64,000 nucleotides of DNA from VFKU01 sp038916785 (GTDB lineage Bacteria; Hydrogenedentota; Hydrogenedentia; Hydrogenedentales; GCA-2746185), in contig JBCLBO010000004.1 of assembly GCA_038916785.1 (NCBI GenBank), forward strand, positions 16,269 through 80,268, read 5' to 3'. This document shows, one piece after another, positions 33,462 through 45,237 of the stretch. Within the stretch, counting starts at the first letter, position 1. Every line of letters begins with the position of its first letter. Both the position numbers and the translations under genes were made by a program. Under the pieces are notes generated by a model that saw only the letters and a program-made list of their open reading frames with translations, was not told where the DNA came from and made no database searches.

Positions 33462-33809
33462 ATGCGGTTCCTCGCGCCCAAGAATTGCGATCAGCGACTT
33501 CTTGAAGCACTCCGTTCCGCAGGCCACGACGTTCTGTCTATGCGCGATTTGGCGGCCGGCAGCGACGACGACGAAGTGCTTTCCCATGCGCTTGGTGGGG
33601 CTCGGGTTCTCCTAACCGAAGACAAGGGATTCGGCGAGCTCGTGCACCGCCAGTCTCTTCAATCGCCCGGGGTGATTCTGTTTAGGGTTCCTTTGGCGGC
33701 AAGGGATTGGTTGGTCAGGAATGCCGCTGCCATCCTGAAAGAATACGAACTTAAGCACGCCGGACGATTCGCGGTAGTGACGCCGGGAAGACTCCGCGTA
33801 GTGCAATGA
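33462..33809 (+). CDS. DUF5615 PIN-like toxin, first acidic pair replaced
   Basis: 115 aa in the Mut7-C/PIN-like DUF5615 family: RFLAPKNCDQRLLEALRSAG, HDVLSMRDL, then RVLLTEDKGFGELV and GVILFRVP. Family members normally begin MRFL(A/V)DE; here the DE pair is PK (codons ccc aag). The downstream Glu-Asp in TEDKGFG is intact. Since acidic residues bind the metal for RNase activity, the toxin may be weakened or dead. Start immediately after the antitoxin stop. Confidence 0.85.
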   Translation: MRFLAPKNCDQRLLEALRSAGHDVLSMRDLAAGSDDDEVLSHALGGARVLLTEDKGFGELVHRQSLQSPGVILFRVPLAARDWLVRNAAAILKEYELKHAGRFAVVTPGRLRVVQ

Positions 33810-33875
33810 CCGGCTGCCGTACACGCCGGCGAACGCTTTACGCTCATCCAGCACGTTCGTGATTCGCCGATGTCG

Positions 33876-35684
33876 TCACGGCACCAGATTCGTTCCATCC
33901 GCGGTGCTCGGCAACCGAACACCCGTGAGGTACGCCAGCGTCGCGCCGAGATCGTGCAAGTGCGCCTGCTTCGGGATTTTGCGCTGACGGCGATCGGGGA
34001 TTTCGATGATGAGGGGGACGCGCTCTCCGGGGACGCCCAGAAACTTTCGCGAGGCGCCTTCGGAGAACTCGTGGCCGTACGGCGCCGTCACCACGATGCA
34101 GGTGTTCGCGCGGGTCTCGTAGTCGCGGATGAACTTGAAGAGCTCGCCGAGCTGGCGGTCCACGCCGAGCAGCGCGTTGTCGAAGCGGTCGATGTCCGAC
34201 TCCGCGCCGCTCTCGTTTTTGAACGTCCCCGCCCCGGAGCCTTCGGATGGCGGAAAGTCCGCCAGCGTGCGCACGCGCACCAAACAAAGAAAGGGAATCG
34301 TCTGATGCTCCGCGATCCACTCGCGCGCGCGGGCGATCGCGGTCGAGGTAGCGCCGCCTTCGGCCGCGGGGGTGGCGCGCAGATCGTCGTACACCTCGAA
34401 GCCCGCGGCCCACGGCGCGTCGCGCGCGAGGTCCGCGACGCCCGCTTCGATGAAGGCCACGGTCGCGTAGCCCGCGCGGCGCAGCAGTTCCGGCAGTGCG
34501 GGACCCCCGCCTGCGCCGCCCAATTGCGCGGGGTCTTCGCCGGTCATGCTGGCGAACAGGGCGAAGTCGGCGCCCGCGCCGGGTGAGACCGTGTTCGGGA
34601 AAAGTTGCGCGCGATAGCCGAGGCGATCGATCGCGGGCGTCACGTCGCGCGGATAGCCGAAGAGCCCGAGGTGGTCCGCGCCGAGGCCGTCCACGAAGAT
34701 AACGAGCAGGTTCGGCGTGCGCGGGGCCGGGCGCTCGGAGTAGACGCTGGGGCCGGAGACGTAAACCTGGGCCGGCGCGGACGGCCCCGCGCCCGGCGTC
34801 TCGGGGAGGTTGTACACGATCGGGCGCAGGCCGAGGATGCGCTGCCAGTTCGGCTCGCGCGTGCGCGTCCAGTACATCGAATACTCGCGCACGTCCGCCG
34901 GGAAAAATTCGCTGGGCACGATCCATTCCGCCCAGCCGCCGGCGGGCAGCGTGACGGAACCCTGATAGACCTTCGTGTCGCGGCCGCTCAGCGATACCGA
35001 AACATAGAGCCGCGCGCGAGGCTCGCTCGTTTGAGCATCCGCATCCGCATTCGCAAAGCGCAGCGCCAGCAGCGGTTTCTCACCAGCGGTGATCGGTCCG
35101 GAGAGCGTCGCGCCCTCGCCGACGATTCGCGCGCGCGCGATTTGCGTGCCAGCGACTACGCGCTGCTCTTCGCTGGACACCGTGACGCGCCCGGCCTCGA
35201 CCGATCCGCGCCAGGCGAACAGCAGCACCGCGCCAGCGACGCCGGCCGCAAGTCCGGAGGCGGCCCATACGATGATCGAGCGCTCGGTACTCTCGGGGCC
35301 GGTCAGGACCGCATAGAAGCTCGCGAGTTTGAAGAGTACATGCACGCCGCCAAATACGCCGACCAGTATGAGCGGCGCGGCGCGCTCGAGACTGGCGGAC
35401 AAGCCCGGCACGGGGATGCCCAACAGCACGGGCAAGAGCGCGCATGCGGCCAGGTTCGAGAAGGCCTCCGTCACAACCATCGCCGGACTGCGCGTGGGTT
35501 GATAGAGGCGCAGCACCGCAAAGTACAAGAGCTGCGCGGCGGCATACAGGAACGCCACGCCCAGCGTCACATAGACCGCCGGCATGAATCCCGATATGAA
35601 GCCGAACTGCGCGAGCACGCCGCGCGCGAACGAGCCCACGAAGGCCGCGGCGATGCTGAGGCTCAGCACGTAGACGCCAAACAC
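33876..35684 (-). CDS. Membrane-anchored sulfatase/phosphatase-superfamily protein, degenerate
   Basis: 602 aa. Four or five transmembrane helices occupy residues 1-165. A beta-rich periplasmic region (about 170-320) precedes an alkaline-phosphatase-superfamily domain starting PNLLVIFVDGLGADHLGLFG near residue 345, followed by TPAIDRL. The nucleophile site, C/S-x-P-S-R in sulfatases, reads SPGAGADFALFASMTG, and the late metal motif (D-H-G) reads TAPYGHEFSEG. Both key sites are therefore altered, so hydrolase activity is doubtful. The layout resembles LtaS- or EptA-like membrane enzymes. Divergent from secA. Confidence 0.75.
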   Translation of the reverse strand: MFGVYVLSLSIAAAFVGSFARGVLAQFGFISGFMPAVYVTLGVAFLYAAAQLLYFAVLRLYQPTRSPAMVVTEAFSNLAACALLPVLLGIPVPGLSASLERAAPLILVGVFGGVHVLFKLASFYAVLTGPESTERSIIVWAASGLAAGVAGAVLLFAWRGSVEAGRVTVSSEEQRVVAGTQIARARIVGEGATLSGPITAGEKPLLALRFANADADAQTSEPRARLYVSVSLSGRDTKVYQGSVTLPAGGWAEWIVPSEFFPADVREYSMYWTRTREPNWQRILGLRPIVYNLPETPGAGPSAPAQVYVSGPSVYSERPAPRTPNLLVIFVDGLGADHLGLFGYPRDVTPAIDRLGYRAQLFPNTVSPGAGADFALFASMTGEDPAQLGGAGGGPALPELLRRAGYATVAFIEAGVADLARDAPWAAGFEVYDDLRATPAAEGGATSTAIARAREWIAEHQTIPFLCLVRVRTLADFPPSEGSGAGTFKNESGAESDIDRFDNALLGVDRQLGELFKFIRDYETRANTCIVVTAPYGHEFSEGASRKFLGVPGERVPLIIEIPDRRQRKIPKQAHLHDLGATLAYLTGVRLPSTADGTNLVP

Positions 35685-35873
35685 GGCGATGCCCCTCGGC
35701 GAATCCGGCGCGACACTTCGCGCGCGGTCCGCCGTCCCGATGACTTCCCCCGGCCGCGGCGACGATGCGCCGCAGCCCCAATTGGCCGCGCCCGAGGGCC
35801 TTTGTTATGATTGCGCCCTTCGGCACGGCTACACGCAGTTTATCACGCTCAAGTTACGGGAGTTCAATCCCTG

Positions 35874-38639
<2,766 letters not shown>

Positions 38640-38968
38640 GTGCGCACAAGCTGGAATCCTTGCGCTAGTGCCGACAATTGTGGCCTAGGCTCGGAGTCGA
38701 GACGACCCGACTTGTCATTGCGAGGAGCGCGGTTGCGACGAAGCAATCTCCGCCAGACGCTACGGTATGCAAGCGATCCTTCCTGCTCATATAAATACTC
38801 CCACCACGAGCTTGGGTTCCGTGGATCGCACGTGATCGCTGGAAGCGATTGCTTCGCTACCGCTCGCAATGACAATGTTGCAGGCTCGCGTCGATACCCG
38901 CAGGATCGCACGATGGATCGTCGAATAATATGCTCCGATACGCTGTTTCGTAATCCGGAGCGTTGATC
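38640..38968. other. Intergenic region with one long inverted repeat
   Basis: Apart from the inverted repeat at 38712-38875 there is no structure; the last 90 bp before 38969 hold the ribosome site (CCGGAG) of the transglutaminase-like gene. Confidence 0.5.
38712..38875. repeat. Inverted repeat, tgtcattgcgag type
   Basis: Left arm ttgtcattgcgaggagcg...gacgaagcaatct (38712-38749) pairs imperfectly with the right arm gcgattgcttcgctac...gctcgcaatgacaa (ends 38875). The interior has no ORF. The same kind of text-like repeat (tgtcattctgaac) lies in the MITE at 26804 and near 60864, so they may form one family. Confidence 0.75.
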
Positions 38969-40468
38969 ATGCCACGGCGCAACTACCTGATAGGTCTTGT
39001 CATCCTCGCGTTCTGGGCCGTGATGACCTCGCTGCTGCTGCGCCGCGAAGTGCTCATCCCTCACGCGCAACCGACTGTCTCCGTCGTGCCCGCCGCGCAG
39101 CGGCAGCCGACGGACTCGTGGATGGGCATTTACGCGAGGAACGAACTCGGCGGCGAGGACCGCGTGGGTTACGTTCATCTCACGAGCGCGCCGGGCGAGA
39201 AGGCCGGCGACGACGGCACGCGCTACGGCATGACGCTGCGCCTGGCGACGACGATGCTTTCGATGCCGACGGAACTCCTGCTCGACGGCAACGCCTGGGT
39301 GGCCGACGGCAAGGGCCTCACGGACTTCGACTTCCGCGTGCAATCCTTCGGTAAGCATGTGATGAAGGCGAAGGGGCGCATCGAGGACGGCGCGGCCAAG
39401 CTCGATATCGAGACGGCGGGGGAGACCTTCCCGCTGTCGTTTCCCGTCGGCGAGGACATGCTGCTGCAGGGCGGGTTCGGCGCGACGACGCTGAACATGC
39501 CCTCGCTCGAAATCGGCGACGCGGTGCTGATCGACGCGTTCGATCCCATCACGCTCACGAAGGGGACCGCGCGTGTCGAATGCATCGGCGTGGACACCCT
39601 CGAATACGACGGCGAGGAAGTCACCACCAAAATCCTCGAGACGGAACTAGGCGGCATGAAGACGAAAACTTGGGTGGGCCTCGACGACCAGGTGATGCGC
39701 GTCGAGACGCCGGTCGGTCTCGTGCTGCGGCGGATTTCCCAGCGCGAGGCGCTTCGCGATCTCGACTCGGGCGCGAGCGCCGAGCTGATCCACACCGTCG
39801 CGGTGCGCCCGAGCGGCATGAAGCCCTTCCGAGGCGCAAAAGAAATGCGCTATCGCGTGGGCGGCCTGTCCGCCGGGATCACGGTTCCCGTGGACGACGT
39901 GCAGCGCGAAGTGGGGGCGGACGATTTCCTGAACGTGTCTCCAGAAGCGCCCACGTCCGCGGTCGCGGCCGCCGATCCCGCTTCCTTCAAGGAATTCCTC
40001 GGCCGCGATCCCTTCGTGCAAACCGGCCACGCAAAAATATTGAAACTGGCGCGCGAGATCGTCGGCGCCGAGACGGATCCCTGGCGAAAGGCGCAGTTGC
40101 TATACACGTGGGTCTACGAGAACATCGAGAAGACCCCCGTGCTGAGTCTGCCGTCCGCGCTCGACGTGATCGAGAGCCGCGAGGGCGACTGCAACGAGCA
40201 CACGGTGCTCTACGCCGCACTCGCGCGCACCGAGGGCATCCCGGCGCGGATCGCGATTGGGCTGGTCTGGAGCGAGGACCTCTCGGGTTTTTATTATCAC
40301 GCCTGGCCCGAGGTCTTCACCGGACGCTGGATTCCGATCGACCCAACGCTCGGCCAGCCCGTGGCCGACGCGACGCACATCAAGCTCGTCGAGGGGAGCG
40401 TGGGGCAGTGGACGCGGCTCGTCCCTTTCCTCGGCCAGGTCTCCATCGACGTGTTGGAAATCCACTGA
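38969..40468 (+). CDS. Membrane-anchored transglutaminase-like protein
   Basis: 499 aa from ATG 38969 (GGAG nine bases upstream; a TTG two codons earlier is possible). One N-terminal helix (LIGLVILAFWAVMTSLLL) anchors it. The beta-rich middle is unassigned. The C-terminal transglutaminase-like domain has the triad in order: Cys in REGDCNEHTVLYAALARTEG, His in YYHAWPEVFTG and Asp in IPIDPTLGQP. In bacteria such domains act as proteases or amidases. The ABC ATPase gene starts two bases after its stop, so the protein is likely tied to the exporter. Confidence 0.85.
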   Translation: MPRRNYLIGLVILAFWAVMTSLLLRREVLIPHAQPTVSVVPAAQRQPTDSWMGIYARNELGGEDRVGYVHLTSAPGEKAGDDGTRYGMTLRLATTMLSMPTELLLDGNAWVADGKGLTDFDFRVQSFGKHVMKAKGRIEDGAAKLDIETAGETFPLSFPVGEDMLLQGGFGATTLNMPSLEIGDAVLIDAFDPITLTKGTARVECIGVDTLEYDGEEVTTKILETELGGMKTKTWVGLDDQVMRVETPVGLVLRRISQREALRDLDSGASAELIHTVAVRPSGMKPFRGAKEMRYRVGGLSAGITVPVDDVQREVGADDFLNVSPEAPTSAVAAADPASFKEFLGRDPFVQTGHAKILKLAREIVGAETDPWRKAQLLYTWVYENIEKTPVLSLPSALDVIESREGDCNEHTVLYAALARTEGIPARIAIGLVWSEDLSGFYYHAWPEVFTGRWIPIDPTLGQPVADATHIKLVEGSVGQWTRLVPFLGQVSIDVLEIH

Positions 40469-40470
40469 AC

Positions 40471-41211
40471 ATGATTCGCACTCAGGGTCTCACGAAGCGA
40501 TTCGGAACGAAGATCGCCGTCGACGGCCTGGATCTCGACATTCCCGAGGGGGAATTCTTCTGCTTCCTCGGCCCGAACGGCGCGGGGAAGACGACCACCA
40601 TCAAGATGCTGACCGGGCTCATGCTGCCAACTTCCGGCACGGCGTCGATCGGCGGCCACGACGTGACGAAGAACCCCGTCGCGGCGAAACAATTGTTGGG
40701 CTATATCCCGGACCATCCCTTCCTGTATGAGAAATTGACCGGGCGCGAATTCATGCAATTCGTCGCGGGACTCTATGAACTTCCGGCCGAGGGCCTCGAC
40801 GATCGCGTCGAAGAGTTGTTGCAGATTTTTGAAGTGCAGCACGTCGGCGACCAGCTCATCGAGAACTACAGCCACGGGATGCGGCAGAAACTTTCGTTCG
40901 CGTCATGCTTTCTGCATACGCCGCGCGCTGTGATTATCGACGAGCCCTGGGTGGGCCTCGACCCGAAGAACATCCACGCGGTGAAGACCTACCTCAAGCG
41001 CAAGACGCGCGAAGACGGGCTCACGGTCCTCATGTCGACGCACACGCTCAGCATCGCCGAAGAGATCGCCGACCGCATCGGCATCATCCACCAGGGCAAG
41101 CTGCTCTGCGTGGGCACCGTGCAAGAGATCATGCGCCGCGAGCACGCGGCCGATTCGGCCACGCTCGAAGACGTCTTCCTCGAACTCACCAAGGGGGACG
41201 AAATCGCGTGA
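40471..41211 (+). CDS. ABC exporter ATP-binding protein
   Basis: 246 aa, CcmA/ABC-2 type: Walker A LGPNGAGKTTTIKMLTGL near residue 36, Q-loop GYIPDHPFLYEKLT, signature NYSHGMRQKLSFASCFL near 134, Walker B AVIIDEPWVGLDPKN near 155 and H-loop MSTHTLSIAEE. The gene overlaps the permease gene by GTGA. With the transglutaminase-like gene, it forms a three-gene operon starting at 38969. Confidence 0.93.
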   Translation: MIRTQGLTKRFGTKIAVDGLDLDIPEGEFFCFLGPNGAGKTTTIKMLTGLMLPTSGTASIGGHDVTKNPVAAKQLLGYIPDHPFLYEKLTGREFMQFVAGLYELPAEGLDDRVEELLQIFEVQHVGDQLIENYSHGMRQKLSFASCFLHTPRAVIIDEPWVGLDPKNIHAVKTYLKRKTREDGLTVLMSTHTLSIAEEIADRIGIIHQGKLLCVGTVQEIMRREHAADSATLEDVFLELTKGDEIA

Positions 41212-42908
41212 CCGCGCTGCTCGCGATTTTCCGTGCGAAGGTCCGCATGGCGCGCCACGGGCTCGGGGCGGTGCGCAGCGAGTCGAGGCTGAAAATCGCC
41301 GTGGTCGCAATCGCCGCGATGCTGCTGTGGTTCGGCGCCTTCGCAGGGTTCGCGCTCGCCTTTCGGTGGTTGCAGCGTGAAGGGTTCTCCGGCCAGCCGC
41401 AGGAGGACGCGCTCTCGCTCGCGCAAATCCTCATGGCGCGCATGCTCTCCGTGTTCGCGCTTGCGCTGTTCCTGATGCTGATCTTCTCCAACATGCTCAT
41501 CGCGTTCTCCACCATGTACAAGTCGCGCGAGGTACACTTTCTGCTCAACTCGCCCGTCGGACTGCGCACCTTATTTCTCGCGCGATTTGTCGAGTGCGTC
41601 AGTTTCAGCTCCTGGGCCTCGGCCTACCTCGGCACGCCGCTCCTGCTCGCCTACGGCATCACGACCGGTGCCCACTGGGGCTATTACTTCGCCGCCGTCC
41701 TCTTCTACGTTCCGTTCATCGTCATTCCGGCCGGAATCGGCGCGATAGTCACGCTGATTCTTGCGCGTATATTTCCCAGGCTCCCGCGGGTCGCGCTGGT
41801 AGTGCTCGCGCTGGCCACATTCGCCGCGCTGTTCAGGTATCTTCAGCGCACCCTCAGCGCGGAGCGGCTTTCCAACGACACCCTCGGCGTTGTCCTCCAA
41901 GCCACCGCCCAGACGCAGTCGCCGCTCTTGCCCAGCTCCTGGGCCTCGCAGGGCCTCCTCGCCGCGGCCGAAGCGGACTACGCCTCCGCGGGATTTCTCT
42001 GGGCCCTGCTCCTGTCCAATGCGCTGCTGGTCGTCTGGGCCTCGGCCGAGGCGGCGCACTGGCTCTTCCTCCCCGGATTCAGCGCGATCATCGGCGGCGA
42101 CCACAACCACGCGCGGCCACTGGGCCGCGGGCCGCTCGGCCGGCTCACCCGGCTGCTCGACATCCTGCCGAACCCCACGCGCGCGCTCGTGGTGAAAGAC
42201 GTGCGGCTGTTCTGGCGCGACCCGGCGCAATGGACGCAGTTCGCTATTTTCTTCGGCATCATGGCGGTCTACATCGCAAACCTGCGCAACCGCACCTTCG
42301 ACCTCGAAGGCCCGAGTTATCGCACCTGGGTCTCCAGCCTGAATACCGGCGCGTGCGCGCTGATTCTCGCCTCGCTCACCAGCCGCTTCATCTATCCGCT
42401 CATCAGCCTGGAAGGTTTCCGCTTCTGGATCCTCGGCCTCGCGCCCATCACGCGCGCGCAGCTCGTGCGCCAGAAATTCTGGCTCAGTGTCGCGATGACT
42501 TCGCCCTTCACCCTGGGGCTCACCGTGCTCTCCTGCGTGCTGCTGCGCGTGGACGCCATTCACTTCGCAGTCTCGGTGTACACGATTGCGCTCGCTAATC
42601 TTTCGCTCGCGGGGCTGGCGGTCGGATTGGGAAGCCTCTATCCAAATTTCGACGAGGACAACCCTGCGCGGATCGTGTCCGGCATGGGTGGCACGCTTAA
42701 TTTCCTCTTGAGCGTGGGCTACATCGCGATCGTCATCGGCAGCCAGATGGCGATCCTGCAAATTCACGCCGCGCGGCCCGACATGGGCAGCGGCCGCTTC
42801 GCCGTGGCCCTGGGCGCGGTGCTCGCCTTCAACTCGTTCGTGAGCGCGATGGCGGCGATTTTGCCGCTCCGGCTCGGCCTGAAGAACCTTTTGGCGACGG
42901 AGTTTTGA
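41208..42908 (+). CDS. ABC exporter permease (large ABC-2-like)
   Basis: 566 aa from a GTG overlapping the ATPase stop. About twelve hydrophobic segments: one near 27-50 (IAVVAIAAMLLWFGAFAGFALAF region), one near 78-100, then several pairs through the protein to the end. The cytosolic stretch HARPLGRGPLGRLTRLLDIL precedes KDVRLFWRDPAQWTQFAIFF, a segment typical of putative ABC exporters with fused halves. No substrate can be read from sequence. The last 80 bp overlap, on the opposite strand, the receiver-like gene. Confidence 0.85.
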   Translation: MTALLAIFRAKVRMARHGLGAVRSESRLKIAVVAIAAMLLWFGAFAGFALAFRWLQREGFSGQPQEDALSLAQILMARMLSVFALALFLMLIFSNMLIAFSTMYKSREVHFLLNSPVGLRTLFLARFVECVSFSSWASAYLGTPLLLAYGITTGAHWGYYFAAVLFYVPFIVIPAGIGAIVTLILARIFPRLPRVALVVLALATFAALFRYLQRTLSAERLSNDTLGVVLQATAQTQSPLLPSSWASQGLLAAAEADYASAGFLWALLLSNALLVVWASAEAAHWLFLPGFSAIIGGDHNHARPLGRGPLGRLTRLLDILPNPTRALVVKDVRLFWRDPAQWTQFAIFFGIMAVYIANLRNRTFDLEGPSYRTWVSSLNTGACALILASLTSRFIYPLISLEGFRFWILGLAPITRAQLVRQKFWLSVAMTSPFTLGLTVLSCVLLRVDAIHFAVSVYTIALANLSLAGLAVGLGSLYPNFDEDNPARIVSGMGGTLNFLLSVGYIAIVIGSQMAILQIHAARPDMGSGRFAVALGAVLAFNSFVSAMAAILPLRLGLKNLLATEF

Positions 42909-43335
42909 TGGGGCCCGCGCGCGATCGGTCGGTTCCCGGGCGGGCCGGTGAATCGCTGGTCTCGGGACCGGCATTGACGCCCAGATGACGCACGATTTCC
43001 TCGGTCAGAATCTGGGCGGGCATGTCCGCGTCGATCTTGCCGTCAAACTTGGACGCGGCAAACCGCCGGCGATCCACGTCGCCGGAGTGCAAGAGCAGAA
43101 TCGCGAGGCCGAAGGGTAGCGTCGGATCTTCGCGTAGCATGTCGCAGACTTCCCACTCGGAGAATGGCCGCGAATTTTCGGACGCGATGACCAGGACGAC
43201 CTGGTTGAGCATGACGTCCTCGATCACGTTCTCCGTCGTGGGGGTATGCAGGAGGAAATGGCCGAGCCCCTCCGCCACGCCGCGGATCTGGGAGACCGCG
43301 GCGTAGTTGTCGCCCGTAATCAGAATCGTCGCCAT
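42829..43335 (-). CDS. Receiver-like protein lacking the phospho-acceptor Asp
   Basis: 168 aa from ATG 43335. Residues 1-115 follow the receiver fold: MATILITGDNYAAVSQIRGV at the position of the acidic pair (only one Asp), QVVLVIASENSRPFSE where D-x-x-M-P is expected, and PFGLAILLLHSG near 80. The phospho-Asp is absent. The last 50 residues are Pro/Ser/Arg-rich and are encoded opposite the 3' end of the permease gene, so the original stop may have been lost. It may be a scaffold or an inactivated regulator. Confidence 0.6.
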   Translation of the reverse strand: MATILITGDNYAAVSQIRGVAEGLGHFLLHTPTTENVIEDVMLNQVVLVIASENSRPFSEWEVCDMLREDPTLPFGLAILLLHSGDVDRRRFAASKFDGKIDADMPAQILTEEIVRHLGVNAGPETSDSPARPGTDRSRAGPIKTPSPKGSSGRAGAAKSPPSRSRTS

Positions 43336-43478
43336 ACGCGCCCCCTGTCCCAATCCATTATACCCGGTCTTGGGTTGATTTGATCCGCAGCGAGACGTAG
43401 ACTAAATGTGCGGCTGTGGGCGGACGTTATCCGCCGGACACGCGCGGCCGCCAACCCAGTCCCGGTCAGGGCCCGTTT

Positions 43479-44369
43479 GTGCTGAATCGAATCTGCCGTT
43501 GCCTGTTCGTCGTTTCGATGGCGATCGCGCTCTCCAGTTCCGGACAAGAATCCCCCTCGGGCAACGCCGCGCCGCCCGAAGAGGGGCAACCGCAAGCTGC
43601 GCAGCCGCAAGATGCCAAGCCCAAGAAACCAGCAGGAAAACCTGGCGACCCCGCCGCGGCAGCACCGCCGCCTGCGCCGCAAAACTTGCTGCCTCCGCTC
43701 ACCGGCGGCGACAAGGTCTACATGGTCTCGGGCACCGTGGTGACCGGCGTCCAGGTGCTGCGTAGCACGCCGCGTTATTATGAGATCGAGATGGTCGAAG
43801 GCCAGCCGCCGCTCCAGATCCCGAGGCGGCAGGTAAAGAATGTCGAGTACGACGATATCGATCCGGCCCGAGACAAGCTTCGCAGGAAAATGTTTCCCGA
43901 AGAGGAGGAGGTGACCATCGCGTCAGGCGAGCGGGTCACCGGGGCACTGCGCGATAAACTCATGGCGCCGGTGTCCGCCGAGCTGCTTTCGTACAAAGAT
44001 CAGGATCTCGTGAAGGTGCTCGACGATATCCGAACGAAAACCCAGACCAAGCTCCAAGTCGATCCCAGCATCGAGGAGAAGCCCGCCAGCCAGCGCCGCT
44101 GGAGCGTAGAGATTCCTCCAGACAAGACCCTCATGGCGCTGCTACGCGAAGACCTCGTCGGCGCGATAAAGTATGCCGAAGTCGTTTTCGAAGCCGACAC
44201 GATCCTCGTCTTGACCAAGGAAGCCGCCAAAGCGAGACAAGCCGCCTCCACCGCGGCAAACGCGCCAGCAGCCGGTGCCCCCGCGCCCGCAGACGCTACA
44301 GCACCGGCCACGCCGCCCGCCGCGGGACTGCCCGGCACGGTAAAGCCTCCGGCGGCGATCAAGCCCTAA
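43479..44369 (+). CDS. Exported hypothetical protein with Ala/Pro-rich ends
   Basis: 296 aa from a GTG at 43479, which directly opens a signal peptide (LNRICRCLFVVSMAIALSSS); the in-frame GTG at 43416 would add a non-signal extension. After an Ala/Pro/Lys-rich linker comes KVYMVSGTVVTGVQVLRSTP and a strand-rich region with the acidic stretch EEEEVTI. Then VLDDIRTKTQTKLQVDPSIEE and DKTLMALLREDLVGAI, which resemble the N-domain repeats of secretins, though this is only by eye. The end is again Ala/Pro-rich. No family is assigned. Confidence 0.6.
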   Translation: MLNRICRCLFVVSMAIALSSSGQESPSGNAAPPEEGQPQAAQPQDAKPKKPAGKPGDPAAAAPPPAPQNLLPPLTGGDKVYMVSGTVVTGVQVLRSTPRYYEIEMVEGQPPLQIPRRQVKNVEYDDIDPARDKLRRKMFPEEEEVTIASGERVTGALRDKLMAPVSAELLSYKDQDLVKVLDDIRTKTQTKLQVDPSIEEKPASQRRWSVEIPPDKTLMALLREDLVGAIKYAEVVFEADTILVLTKEAAKARQAASTAANAPAAGAPAPADATAPATPPAAGLPGTVKPPAAIKP

Positions 44370-44643
44370 CCGGCTTTGACGAAACCCCCATGCGGCGAAC
44401 GCCGCAGGGTGAAACCTCGAGTCTTTGGCGCGCGCATTTCAGGATTCCGCGCTCTCTCAATCACCGACCAAAGTGGAAGCAGCGTCCCGCCACTTCAGAA
44501 GCTCCGGAACCGCCCATCCACTCAACCGTTCTCGACGGACTGCGAAGCTCCCGCCGCGCGCGATGACACCAAAAATCCCGGAGCCGCCTCACGGCGTTCC
44601 GGGATTCGAATGGGTCCGCGTGCTATCCGGCGCGATCGGATGT
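44370..44643. other. Convergent intergenic region with a short dispersed repeat
   Basis: The segment around 44472-44505 (gtggaagcagcgtcccgcc, then acttcagaag) recurs with changes near 45899-45929 (gtggaagcggcgtcccgcc). Nothing else is recognised; reading frames across it are not gene-like. Confidence 0.4.
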
Positions 44644-45099
44644 TTAGTCGTCGTCCTCTTCTTCTTCCTCGACGCCCGGCTTGACCGCGATCACTTCCTC
44701 GACCGCCGCCGGCTCTTCCCCGGCAACACCCGGTTCGGCTTCCTCCTCCTCGTCGTCCGCGGCCACGACTTCAGCCTCGGCGTCCGGCGGCCCGAACTCT
44801 TCGGCCTCGACGAGCGCCCCGCCCGAACTCGCGCCGGTCAGCGTGTCGAGATCCGGCATGACGGTCTCGTTGTCGTCAAAGGACGCAAGCGTGGGCGCCA
44901 CTTCCCGTTCCGGCGCGACGCGCACGCGCTTGCGCTTGAGCGCGGGCTTCTTGCGCGCGACGGCGGCGGTCGCGTCGTAACCGACCTGTTGTAAGTATTC
45001 GCCGTGACAATCTTCGCAAGCCTTGCCGGCCTTGACCTTCGCCACGCCCCACTCGATGAATTTCCGGTCACACTTGGTGCACCGGTACTTGACTGCCAT
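44644..45099 (-). CDS. Zinc-ribbon protein with acidic C-terminal tail
   Basis: 151 aa from ATG 45099. The N-terminus MAVKYRCTKCDRKFIEWG and a second pair in GKACEDCHGEYL give a C-x2-C...C-x2-C zinc ribbon within 40 residues. A basic patch follows (VARKKPALKRKRVRV), then an 80-residue very acidic Glu/Asp tail ending EEEEEDDD. A basic-then-acidic architecture could bind nucleic acid or ribosomes with self-masking. I recognise no named family. Confidence 0.7.
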   Translation of the reverse strand: MAVKYRCTKCDRKFIEWGVAKVKAGKACEDCHGEYLQQVGYDATAAVARKKPALKRKRVRVAPEREVAPTLASFDDNETVMPDLDTLTGASSGGALVEAEEFGPPDAEAEVVAADDEEEEAEPGVAGEEPAAVEEVIAVKPGVEEEEEDDD

Positions 45100-45237
45100 G
45101 TTGGATGCCCTCTGCCGTCTGATATAGACGAGAATTCCCCGCGAAACCGGCGGAGTATAACAAAACGCCAAAGCCGGTCGAAAGGCGCGCCCCCGATCCC
45201 TAAAACCCCGGCAAACAGGGCGTTTTCGGCGTGTCTC

